From the NCBI GenBank assembly GCA_009787485.1, contig WQWP01000130.1, forward strand, positions 1-6,389: 6,389 nucleotides of DNA, in the 5' to 3' direction. The stretch is from Lentimicrobiaceae bacterium (lineage in GTDB: Bacteria > Bacteroidota > Bacteroidia > Bacteroidales > WCHB1-69). Shown here one piece after another: positions 1 to 5,596 of the stretch; within the stretch, counting starts at the first letter, position 1; each line of letters opens with the position of its first letter. The position numbers and the translations under genes are program-made. Under the pieces are notes generated by a model, which searched no databases, had not been told where the DNA came from, and worked only from the letters and a program-made list of their open reading frames with translations.

Positions 1-192
1 AATATTTTTGAAATTATATCATGGTTTCTAATCATCGGAGGAATTTCATCATTTATGGCTATGAATTTTACAGGCGCATCTACATTTACATCGCTATCAG
101 GCGTACAAAAAGAGATGAAAATTTCGTTACCCTTACAAATTTTCGGCACGGCATTAGGTTTCATCGGTTGGATTGTTACACGATTTATTTAA
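1..192 (+). CDS. hgcA: HgcA, mercury-methylating corrinoid protein (C-terminal fragment, 5' end outside window)
   Basis: Frame 1 is open from the first base to a TAA at 190-192 and gives the last 63 residues of a membrane protein. Two hydrophobic stretches, fragment residues about 5-20 (IISWFLIIGG...) and 41-61 (ISLPLQIFG...GWIV), flank a polar loop NFTGASTFTSLSGVQKEM. From memory, a loop of the type FTG..xFTSxSGVxxEM lies just before the last helix of HgcA. HgcA has an N-terminal corrinoid-binding domain and a C-terminal membrane domain of several helices, and passes a methyl group to Hg(II). The corrinoid domain, with the diagnostic N(V/I)WCAAGK motif, would lie upstream of this window and cannot be checked here. 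The soluble acetyl-CoA pathway corrinoid protein CdhD, a homologue, lacks such a membrane tail. The identification rests on this tail plus the HgcB-like gene that starts 6 bp downstream. Confidence 0.85.
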   Translation, partial: NIFEIISWFLIIGGISSFMAMNFTGASTFTSLSGVQKEMKISLPLQIFGTALGFIGWIVTRFI

Positions 193-198
193 AAAATT

Positions 199-492
199 AT
201 GAACGGATTAACATATTTAAAAAACGTAACTACGCTGCAACTTGACAGCGAAAAATGCAATGGCTGTGCGATGTGTACTATTGTTTGTCCTCATGCAGTA
301 TTTACAATGAGAGAAAAAAAGGCATTCATTCAGCATAAAGACTTGTGTATGGAGTGCGGAGCCTGTGCAATGAATTGTCAAACAGGTGCAATTACGGTTA
401 AGTCGGGAGTTGGCTGTGCAGCGGGAGTAATTACAGGATTGTTACGAGGAACAGAGCCTACTTGCGATTGTGGTTCGGGAGGTTGTTGTTAG
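199..492 (+). CDS. hgcB: HgcB, 2[4Fe-4S] ferredoxin of mercury methylation
   Basis: This 97-residue ferredoxin is the likely electron donor that re-reduces the HgcA corrinoid and may help deliver Hg(II). Cluster motif 1 is C20-x2-C23-x2-C26-x3-C30-P. Cluster motif 2 is C50-M-E-C53-G-A-C56-x3-C60, and its CMECGAC core is the known HgcB signature. Further family marks are the N-terminal LxYLKNVTTLQLD, a lone cysteine in GVGCA (C73) and a vicinal cysteine pair at the very end (C96-C97). C73 and the terminal pair match cysteines reported as conserved and functionally important in HgcB of Desulfovibrio ND132. Extra cysteines C89 and C91 lie in a Gly-rich tail. It follows the hgcA fragment by 6 bp, so the two are surely cotranscribed. 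No Shine-Dalgarno sequence precedes the ATG. Oddity: Gln61 replaces the usual proline after the last cysteine of cluster 2. A generic ferredoxin is the alternative, but it would not explain C73, the CC end and the neighbour. Confidence 0.93.
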   Translation: MNGLTYLKNVTTLQLDSEKCNGCAMCTIVCPHAVFTMREKKAFIQHKDLCMECGACAMNCQTGAITVKSGVGCAAGVITGLLRGTEPTCDCGSGGCC

Positions 493-596
493 ATTGAAAA
501 AATCAAGAATAGAAAATTGCAACGACTAGTATAATAAATAAATTTTCCATCTCAAAAAAATTATATATTCGCGCCCCCAAATAAAGCGCTGTGAAA

Positions 597-1145
597 ATGA
601 CTGATAAACAAGACGATTATATATTAAGACTCTCCGGCGTGGACTTGGGAAGTCACAAATATACAATGATTTGTGATAAAGCGTTCTTTGAACTGACAGG
701 GTTGGGTGAAATAGAAGACGGACACCTCGAAGTGCAGATAGAGATGGAAAAAAGTGCGACAATGCTGTCGCTGCAGTTCCATTTTAAAGGCGAAGTGGTG
801 GTAATTTGCGGAAGATGCTTGGATCTTTTGACATTGCCTTTGGATTTTACAGACTTTTTGGTGGTCAATCTCGTTTCTCAAATAGATGAATCGTTTGAAA
901 ACGATGACAATATTTGGCAACTTCACGAAAAAGCTTACGAATTAGACCTCACGCACTTTTTGTATGAAACCATTGAACTTGCCCTGCCTACACAACTCAT
1001 TCACCCTGACGATGAAGACGATAACCCAACCTGCAACCCCGAAATGCTCCAAAAACTCGCTGAACTCGCCCCGAAAGAGGAACAAAACACTACCGGAACT
1101 GACCCGAGATGGGATGCCCTAAAAGAATTAAGAATTGAGAATTAG
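597..1145 (+). CDS. DUF177/YceD-family protein, putative 23S rRNA accumulation factor
   Basis: The 182-residue product matches the DUF177 (YceD) family, which sits next to rpmF in many bacteria and has been linked to 23S rRNA or large-subunit accumulation. Visible marks are an acidic protein body, a Cys pair C71-G-R-C74 in the middle (VVICGRCLDLL), an aromatic/acidic stretch (YELDLTHFLYETIELALP), a CNPEML segment at 146-151 and a terminal DPRWDALKEL; the last two are typical of the Bacteroidota form. The two cysteines with C146 could bind a metal, but that is inference. The start is uncertain: ATG at 597 is chosen, and an in-frame GTG at 591 would add two residues. Neither has a Shine-Dalgarno sequence. 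The last six codons and the stop are made of a heptameric GAATTAN repeat that continues past the gene. It lies 104 bp after hgcB, so it probably begins a separate transcription unit with rpmF. Confidence 0.85.
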   Translation: MTDKQDDYILRLSGVDLGSHKYTMICDKAFFELTGLGEIEDGHLEVQIEMEKSATMLSLQFHFKGEVVVICGRCLDLLTLPLDFTDFLVVNLVSQIDESFENDDNIWQLHEKAYELDLTHFLYETIELALPTQLIHPDDEDDNPTCNPEMLQKLAELAPKEEQNTTGTDPRWDALKELRIEN

Positions 1146-1159
1146 GAATTACGAATTAA
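1125..1159 (+). repeat. Five tandem GAATTAN heptamers spanning the DUF177 gene end
   Basis: Five consecutive 7-bp units read GAATTAA, GAATTGA, GAATTAG, GAATTAC and GAATTAA. The first three encode the last six residues of the DUF177 protein (ELRIEN) and its TAG stop; the last two are non-coding. The 19 bases at 1140-1158 recur with one mismatch inside uvrA at 3917-3935, so this is a dispersed short repeat and not merely AT-rich sequence. Confidence 0.8.
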
Positions 1160-1186
1160 AAGAATATAGAATAATCTTTCATGCCG

Positions 1187-1347
1187 CTAACCACTAATCA
1201 CTAACCACTAACCACTAATCACTAACCACTAACCACTAACCACTAACCACTAACCACTAACCACTAACCACTAACCACTAACCACTAATCACTAACCACT
1301 AACCACTAACCACTAACCACTAACCACTAATCACTAACCACTAACCA
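1187..1347 (+). repeat. 23-unit tandem heptamer array (CTAACCA/CTAATCA) upstream of rpmF
   Basis: Exactly 23 units of 7 bp run without a break. Nineteen are CTAACCA and four (units 2, 5, 15 and 21) are CTAATCA. Degenerate units in the same register continue to about 1368 (CTAATAA, TTAATCA, CTAAAAA). The array fills most of the 231-bp gap between the DUF177 gene and rpmF (1146-1376) and would lie in the rpmF leader or in a DUF177-rpmF transcript. The + strand has no G from 1187 through 1378. It is not CRISPR: the units are short and there are no spacers. No ORF, RNA gene or terminator was seen in the gap. Confidence 0.97.
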
Positions 1348-1376
1348 CTAATAATTAATCACTAAAAATATATACC

Positions 1377-1550
1377 ATGCCGAATCCAAAAAGAAAACAT
1401 TCTGCACAACGTAGAGACAAGAGAAGATCGCACGATTTTATCACGGCTCCTCATTTAACCATATGCAATCACTGTGGCGCCGCTATTCTTACTCATAGAA
1501 TTTGCCCGGAGTGCGGTTATTACAGAGGTAAACAAGCAATTGAGGTATAG
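1377..1550 (+). CDS. rpmF: 50S ribosomal protein L32 (bL32)
   Basis: A 57-codon gene starts at the ATG at 1377 and ends with TAG at 1548-1550. The protein begins MPNPKRKHSAQRRDKRRSH, the typical basic L32 N-terminus (MAVPKRKxSxxRRxxRRxH), and continues with APHLTIC. The zinc-ribbon cysteines are all present: C30-x2-C33 and C43-x2-C46, followed by GYYRGKQAIEV, the usual end of bacterial L32. It is therefore the zinc-binding (C+) form. L32 is a component of the large ribosomal subunit near the peptidyl-transferase region. The DUF177-rpmF order is widely conserved, but here a heptamer array separates the two genes, and the plsX/fabH genes that often follow are absent. No Shine-Dalgarno sequence is present; the leader just before the ATG is A/T-rich. 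Confidence 0.96.
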   Translation: MPNPKRKHSAQRRDKRRSHDFITAPHLTICNHCGAAILTHRICPECGYYRGKQAIEV

Positions 1551-1551
1551 T

Positions 1552-2139
1552 GTGGACCTCGTTTTTGCAACAAACAACGCCCATAAATTAAGCGAGGTGC
1601 GTGCCATTGCCGGCACCCGTTTTTCTATTATTAGCCTTAAAGAACTTGGATGTTTTGACGAAATTCCCGAAACAGGCGTAACGTTGAAAGAAAACGCTTT
1701 ACAAAAAGCACAATATATACACGACAGATTTCAAAGTAATTGCTTCGCCGATGATACCGGTTTGGAAATTGAAGCTTTAAACGGCAAACCCGGCGTATAT
1801 TCGGCGCGTTATGCCGGTGAACATTGTTCGTTTCAAGATAATGTAAGAAAAGTGCTAAATGAGTTGCAGGGTGTTACAAATCGGGAAGCGTGCTTTAAAA
1901 CCGTAATCGCGCTCATTTTAGACGGAAAAAACTACTTTTTTGAAGGCAAAATTGACGGAGAAATCATTGAACATGCAAAAGGAATCCAAGGTTTTGGCTA
2001 TGACCCCATTTTCAAACCTTTGGGCTACAGTAAAACATTTGCAGAAATGACTGAGGCTGAGAAGAACAGCATCAGTCACCGTGCATTAGCTACTCAAAAA
2101 CTTAATGATTTCCTGCAATCATGCAATATATCGAAATAA
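1552..2139 (+). CDS. rdgB: RdgB/HAM1-type non-canonical purine NTP pyrophosphatase
   Basis: This enzyme hydrolyses dITP, ITP, XTP and related deaminated purine nucleotides to the monophosphate plus pyrophosphate, keeping them out of DNA and RNA. With a GTG start at 1552 the product has 195 residues, the normal family length. An upstream in-frame ATG at 1474 lies inside rpmF and would add 26 residues unlike the family, so it is rejected. Motifs in order: VFATNNAHK (4-12), the nucleotide-binding start; ETGVTLKENALQKA (40-53); FADDTGLEI (65-73), with the metal-binding/catalytic acids; PGVYSARYAG (80-89); GFGYDPIF (147-154); and FAEMTEAEKNSISHR (163-177). All key positions look intact. Only one base separates the rpmF stop from the GTG, which suggests translational coupling. 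The 3' end overlaps uvrA by 19 bp. Confidence 0.95.
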   Translation: MDLVFATNNAHKLSEVRAIAGTRFSIISLKELGCFDEIPETGVTLKENALQKAQYIHDRFQSNCFADDTGLEIEALNGKPGVYSARYAGEHCSFQDNVRKVLNELQGVTNREACFKTVIALILDGKNYFFEGKIDGEIIEHAKGIQGFGYDPIFKPLGYSKTFAEMTEAEKNSISHRALATQKLNDFLQSCNISK

Positions 2140-5012
2140 AAGGTGCACGCGCCAACAATCTTCAAAGCATAGACGTTTCCATTCCTCGCAACCAGCTTGT
2201 TGTGATTACAGGGCTTTCCGGATCGGGAAAATCCTCGTTGGCATTCGATACATTGTATGCGGATGGGCAGCGGCGCTACGTGGAAAGTTTGAGCGCTTAC
2301 GCCCGGCAGTTCATGGGCAAGCTCTCCAAACCGGAAGTCGAGTATATTAAAGGAATTCCTCCGGCAATTGCCATTGAACAGCGTGTTATTTCGCGAAACC
2401 CACGCTCTACAGTGGGTACAACCACCGAAATTTACGAATATTTAAAACTGCTCTTTGCCCGCGTTGGAAAAACGTTTTCGCCTGTGAGTGGGCAGGAGGT
2501 AAAACGTGAAAATGTAGAAGATGTCATCAATTATATTGAGAATGTGCCACTTAGTAGCCGCATCTATATTTTAGCGCCTTTTAAAATTGCGCCCGACCGC
2601 ACTATGTTGCAGCAGTTGGAAATTTTAAAAATGCAAGGGTTTAGCCGGATGATGCTGAACAAGACAATGTGCGAGATCGACGAGTTATTCGATTTATTGT
2701 CGACCGAAAAAAACATTAAATCAAACAATTTACAACTATTAATAGATCGATTTCTGTCGAAAAACATTACAGAGCAAAAAATGCGCCTCGCCGATTCTAT
2801 CCAAACCGCCTTTCAGGAAGGAAAAGGAGAAGCCATTGTGCAAATAGAAAACGAGGAAACCACCCAACGTCTATTCAGCAACCGCTTTGAAATGGATGAA
2901 ATCACTTTTGAAGAGCCCACCCCTTTGCTTTTCAGTTTCAACAATCCGTACGGGGCATGTCCGGTTTGCGGCGGAACGGGCTACATGGACGGCGTTTCGC
3001 CGGAATTGACGATTCCCGATAGCTCCAAATCGGTGTTTAATGATGCGGTGGTGTGCTGGCGTGGGGAAAAAATGCAAAATTTTAAACATCATTTTATTAA
3101 ACATAGCGCCAACTATAATTTCCCGATTCACAGACCGATAGAAGAACTTACAGAAGAACAGTACGATTTGTTGTGGAATGGTAATGATGAAGTGATTGGC
3201 ATTCTTCGGTTTTTTAAAATACTGGAAGAAGAGGGTTACAAAGTGCAAAACCGCGTACTCATAGCGCGTTACAGAGGGCGCACGCTGTGCCCCGAATGCA
3301 AAGGCACCCGCATACGAAAAGATGCCAATTATGTAAAAATTCAAGGAAAAACAATTTCCAATCTGGTGCAAATACCCATTGATGAATTGTATCGTTTTTT
3401 TGCAGATTTTTGCTATAATTCCGAGCATGAAAAACAGATTGCCAAGCAGTTGGTAAAAGAATTGGAAAATCGCCTGCATTTTTTATTAGATGTCGGATTA
3501 GGATACCTCACGTTGAACCGTTTGAGTAAAACCTTATCGGGCGGTGAGTCACAGCGCATCAACTTAGCCACTTCGTTGGGCAGCAGTTTAGTAGGATCTC
3601 TGTACATTTTAGATGAGCCGAGTATTGGGTTGCATCCGCGCGATACCCAAAATTTGATCCGCGTACTCAAACGTTTGCGCGACATCGGCAACACCGTGGT
3701 GATCGTGGAACACGACGAAGAAATTATCCGTAGCGCTGATTATATTATTGATATTGGGCCGAAAGCCGGGCGTTTGGGTGGCAAAGTAGTGTTTACCGGA
3801 ACGTTTGATAAATTGTTGGAAGCGCAGGATAATTTGACGGCAGCGTACATCCGGGGGATGGAAATGAATTACAAATTAGGAACCGCAGCCCCGTTAGGGG
3901 CAAGCTCAGCGAAGCTAATTAGGAATTATGAATTAGGAGGTAAAAAAACAGATATTTTGGCGATTCCATTGCCGAAATATAGGCGGAAATGGCGTAATTT
4001 TGTGGAAGTTAAAAATGCGAAAATCCACAACCTAAAGAATATCACCGTTAAATTCCCTTTAGATGTTTTTACGGTGGTAACCGGCGTAAGCGGATCCGGA
4101 AAAAGTACGTTGATGAAAGAAGTGCTGTATCCTTCTTTGCAAAAAAAGATGCAATATATTGCAGGACAAGAGTTAAATGACGTTTCGAATTTGTATCTTT
4201 CTAAAGAAACCATTTCGGAGGTCATTTTAGTGGATCAAAATCCTATTGGTCGCTCCTCAAGGTCGAATCCGGCTACATATATTAAAATGTATGATGATAT
4301 CAGAGAATTATATGCTCAACAACCGTTAGCCAAACAACGCAATTATAAACCCGGATTTTTCTCTTTTAATGTGCCGGGCGGACGGTGTGAAACCTGTGAG
4401 GGCGAAGGCGTTATTCATGTAGAAATGCAGTTTATGGCAGATGTGGATTTGGTGTGCACCGATTGTAACGGTACTCGCTTCAAAGATGAAGTGTTGGATG
4501 TAAAAATCAACAATATTTCCATTGCCGATGTGTTGCAAATGACGATTGATCAGGCGTATGAGTTTTTCGAGAGTTTGCCTGTTTCTAAAACAGTTACGGC
4601 GATCATTAATAAACTTGCCCCTTTGCAAGAAGTGGGTTTGGGCTACCTGAGAATGGGACAGTCCTCCTCTACCTTATCCGGCGGCGAGGCACAGCGCGTA
4701 AAATTAGCCTTCTATCTGTGTCACGGAAGCACACAAAAAAAATATCTTTTTATTTTTGATGAACCGACCACAGGGCTTCATTTCCACGACATCAACAGTT
4801 TATACCATTCATTCAATAAACTTATTGAGATTGGGCATTCTATCATCGTTATTGAACACAACCCCGAATTAATCAAGTGTGCCGACTGGGTGATTGACTT
4901 AGGCCCCGAGGGCGGCGACAAAGGCGGATATATTGTGTTTGAAGGCACTCCGGAAGAGTTGATACAATGTGAGAGCTCTTATACGGGGATGTTTTTGAAA
5001 GGCAAGGTTTAG
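2121..5012 (+). CDS. uvrA: UvrABC excinuclease subunit A
   Basis: UvrA is the dimeric ABC-type ATPase that finds bulky DNA lesions and loads UvrB in nucleotide-excision repair. At 963 residues it carries both nucleotide-binding domains: Walker A GLSGSGKSS (31-39), signature LSGGESQR (472-479) and Walker B into DEPSIGLH (498-505); then GVSGSGKST (655-663), LSGGEAQR (852-859) and DEPTTGLH (880-887). The essential C-terminal zinc finger is complete (C756-x2-C759, C779-x2-C782). In the N-terminal half C280-x2-C283 is present, but the upstream Cys pair of the first zinc module is replaced (FSNRFEMDEITFEEP); I recall this as usual in Bacteroidota. CPECKGTR (390-397) is also present. The linker before domain II (about 580-624) is longer than usual and contains a dispersed-repeat segment. 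The ATG overlaps the rdgB end by 19 bp. No stop or frameshift is seen, so the protein should be functional. Confidence 0.98.
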   Translation: MQYIEIKGARANNLQSIDVSIPRNQLVVITGLSGSGKSSLAFDTLYADGQRRYVESLSAYARQFMGKLSKPEVEYIKGIPPAIAIEQRVISRNPRSTVGTTTEIYEYLKLLFARVGKTFSPVSGQEVKRENVEDVINYIENVPLSSRIYILAPFKIAPDRTMLQQLEILKMQGFSRMMLNKTMCEIDELFDLLSTEKNIKSNNLQLLIDRFLSKNITEQKMRLADSIQTAFQEGKGEAIVQIENEETTQRLFSNRFEMDEITFEEPTPLLFSFNNPYGACPVCGGTGYMDGVSPELTIPDSSKSVFNDAVVCWRGEKMQNFKHHFIKHSANYNFPIHRPIEELTEEQYDLLWNGNDEVIGILRFFKILEEEGYKVQNRVLIARYRGRTLCPECKGTRIRKDANYVKIQGKTISNLVQIPIDELYRFFADFCYNSEHEKQIAKQLVKELENRLHFLLDVGLGYLTLNRLSKTLSGGESQRINLATSLGSSLVGSLYILDEPSIGLHPRDTQNLIRVLKRLRDIGNTVVIVEHDEEIIRSADYIIDIGPKAGRLGGKVVFTGTFDKLLEAQDNLTAAYIRGMEMNYKLGTAAPLGASSAKLIRNYELGGKKTDILAIPLPKYRRKWRNFVEVKNAKIHNLKNITVKFPLDVFTVVTGVSGSGKSTLMKEVLYPSLQKKMQYIAGQELNDVSNLYLSKETISEVILVDQNPIGRSSRSNPATYIKMYDDIRELYAQQPLAKQRNYKPGFFSFNVPGGRCETCEGEGVIHVEMQFMADVDLVCTDCNGTRFKDEVLDVKINNISIADVLQMTIDQAYEFFESLPVSKTVTAIINKLAPLQEVGLGYLRMGQSSSTLSGGEAQRVKLAFYLCHGSTQKKYLFIFDEPTTGLHFHDINSLYHSFNKLIEIGHSIIVIEHNPELIKCADWVIDLGPEGGDKGGYIVFEGTPEELIQCESSYTGMFLKGKV
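3916..3936 (+). repeat. Three heptamer units inside uvrA (dispersed repeat copy)
   Basis: TAATTAG, GAATTAT and GAATTAG lie in tandem, giving 21 nt in frame and coding for about residues 599-605 (LIRNYEL). Bases 3917-3935 match 1140-1158, at the DUF177 gene end, in 18 of 19 positions. A further AATTAGGAA copy sits at 3874-3882, and between them is a perfect inverted repeat GCCCC-gtta-GGGGC (3888-3901). All this falls in the inter-domain linker of UvrA. Confidence 0.75.
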
Positions 5013-5078
5013 TTTTCTCGCAAAGGCGCAAAGGCGCAAAGTTTTTTCTCTTTGCGTCTTTGCGCCTTTGCGAGAAAA
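5013..5078. repeat. Long hairpin made of 8-bp CGCAAAGG repeats after uvrA
   Basis: Two 29-nt arms (5013-5041 and 5050-5078) are reverse complements except for one position, which would be a G-U pair in + strand RNA. The loop is 8 nt (TTTTTTCT). Within the left arm the unit CGCAAAGG repeats (5019-5026, 5027-5034, then partial 5035-5041). It begins directly after the uvrA stop. It may help end uvrA transcription, but on the + strand it is followed by A residues, not a U tract, so it is not a classical terminator in that direction. Its form resembles REP-like palindromic repeats; I recall CGCAAAG-type repeats from other bacterial genomes. Confidence 0.8.
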
Positions 5079-5101
5079 AAAACCGCCCTTAGTAGAGCGG
5101 T
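5075..5101 (-). terminator. Intrinsic terminator of the rpsF-rpsR-rplI operon
   Basis: On the minus strand, 30 nt after the rplI stop, ACCGCTCT-acta-AGGGCGGT forms an 8-bp stem (one G-U pair) with a 4-nt loop, followed directly by a run of 8 T (5075-5082 on the + strand are all A). This is a textbook Rho-independent terminator for the leftward operon. The T run reads into the long hairpin that lies after uvrA. Confidence 0.88.
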
Positions 5102-5131
5102 CTTCCATAAAAATTCCAATAAAGAACGTTT

Positions 5132-5581
5132 TTACTCGGCAACTACTTCTAAATTAACAGTAACCTTCACTTCTTTATGAATATTGATTTGCGCGGTGTA
5201 ATTACCCAGCGCTTTAATATGATCTGCCGGAAGAATAATTTTCTTGCGGTCAATATCAATATCATGCTGGTCTTTCAGCGCTTGCGCTACGGCAATCGTA
5301 TTTACCGAACCGAAAATAGTGCCTTTTTCTGATGCTTTTTGTGCAATCTTCAAAGTTAATCCTTCTATTTTACCGGCTAAAAATTCGGCTTCTTTGCGAA
5401 TTTTTTCGGCTTTATATGAGCGTTGTTTAATAGTTTCGGCTAACATCTTTTTATTCGGAATGGTTGCCGGAATAGCAAATCCTTGTGGGAGCAAATAGTT
5501 TCTTGCGTAGCCGTCTTTTACCTTTACGATTTCATCGGCGTATCCCAATTTTTCAACATCTTGTTTTAAAATAACTTCCAT
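5132..5581 (-). CDS. rplI: 50S ribosomal protein L9 (bL9)
   Basis: L9 is a large-subunit protein that binds 23S rRNA near the base of the L1 stalk and helps maintain reading frame. The 149-residue product has the standard two-domain form. The N-terminal rRNA-binding domain reads MEVILKQDVEKLGYADEIVKVKDGYARNYLLPQG, with the family signature, and is followed by a long charged connecting helix (about 43-75, KKMLAETIKQRSYKAEKIRKEAE). The C-terminal domain contains SEKGTIFGSVN and ends VKVTVNLEVVAE. The length is normal. It is the last gene of the minus-strand ribosomal operon, 13 bp after rpsR. It has a strong Shine-Dalgarno sequence overlapping the rpsR stop codon, and an intrinsic terminator follows. 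It converges on uvrA. Confidence 0.98.
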   Translation of the reverse strand: MEVILKQDVEKLGYADEIVKVKDGYARNYLLPQGFAIPATIPNKKMLAETIKQRSYKAEKIRKEAEFLAGKIEGLTLKIAQKASEKGTIFGSVNTIAVAQALKDQHDIDIDRKKIILPADHIKALGNYTAQINIHKEVKVTVNLEVVAE

Positions 5582-5587
5582 AGTATT

Positions 5588-5596
5588 GCCCTCCTT
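5588..5596 (-). promoter_or_regulatory. Strong ribosome binding site of rplI
   Basis: The minus strand reads AAGGAGGGC, with the AGGAGG core 8 nt before the rplI ATG; its first bases belong to the rpsR TAA stop. Strong Shine-Dalgarno sequences are rare in Bacteroidota, where ribosomes are known to hide the anti-Shine-Dalgarno end of 16S rRNA. Confidence 0.8.

Noticed and set aside
21..245. 74-codon + strand ORF starting at 21
   Set aside because: It overlaps both hgcA and hgcB in a different frame, and its protein is arginine/tyrosine-rich without family features.
543..571. Bacteroidota-type promoter for the DUF177 gene (TATATTCG at 564-571 as -7 box)
   Set aside because: The -7 box fits TAnnTTTG with one mismatch, but no good TTTG -33 box lies at the right distance, only TTTT at 543-546. 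In such AT-rich DNA this is too weak to annotate.
526..926. Minus-strand ORFs opposite the DUF177 gene
   Set aside because: They are shadows of the + strand gene, with no recognisable motif and low-quality composition.
1187..1347. CRISPR array or telomere-like repeat
   Set aside because: The units are 7 bp with no spacers, so it is not CRISPR. CTAACCA resembles telomeric CCCTAA-type repeats only superficially, and the neighbours are bacterial genes in the middle of a chromosome.
1474..1551. N-terminal extension of RdgB from the ATG at 1474
   Set aside because: This stretch lies inside rpmF in another frame, and its 26 residues do not resemble the family. The conserved VFATNN start follows the GTG at 1552.
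2871..3479. 202-codon minus-strand ORF opposite uvrA
   Set aside because: It is antisense to well-conserved UvrA sequence, and its product shows no family motif.
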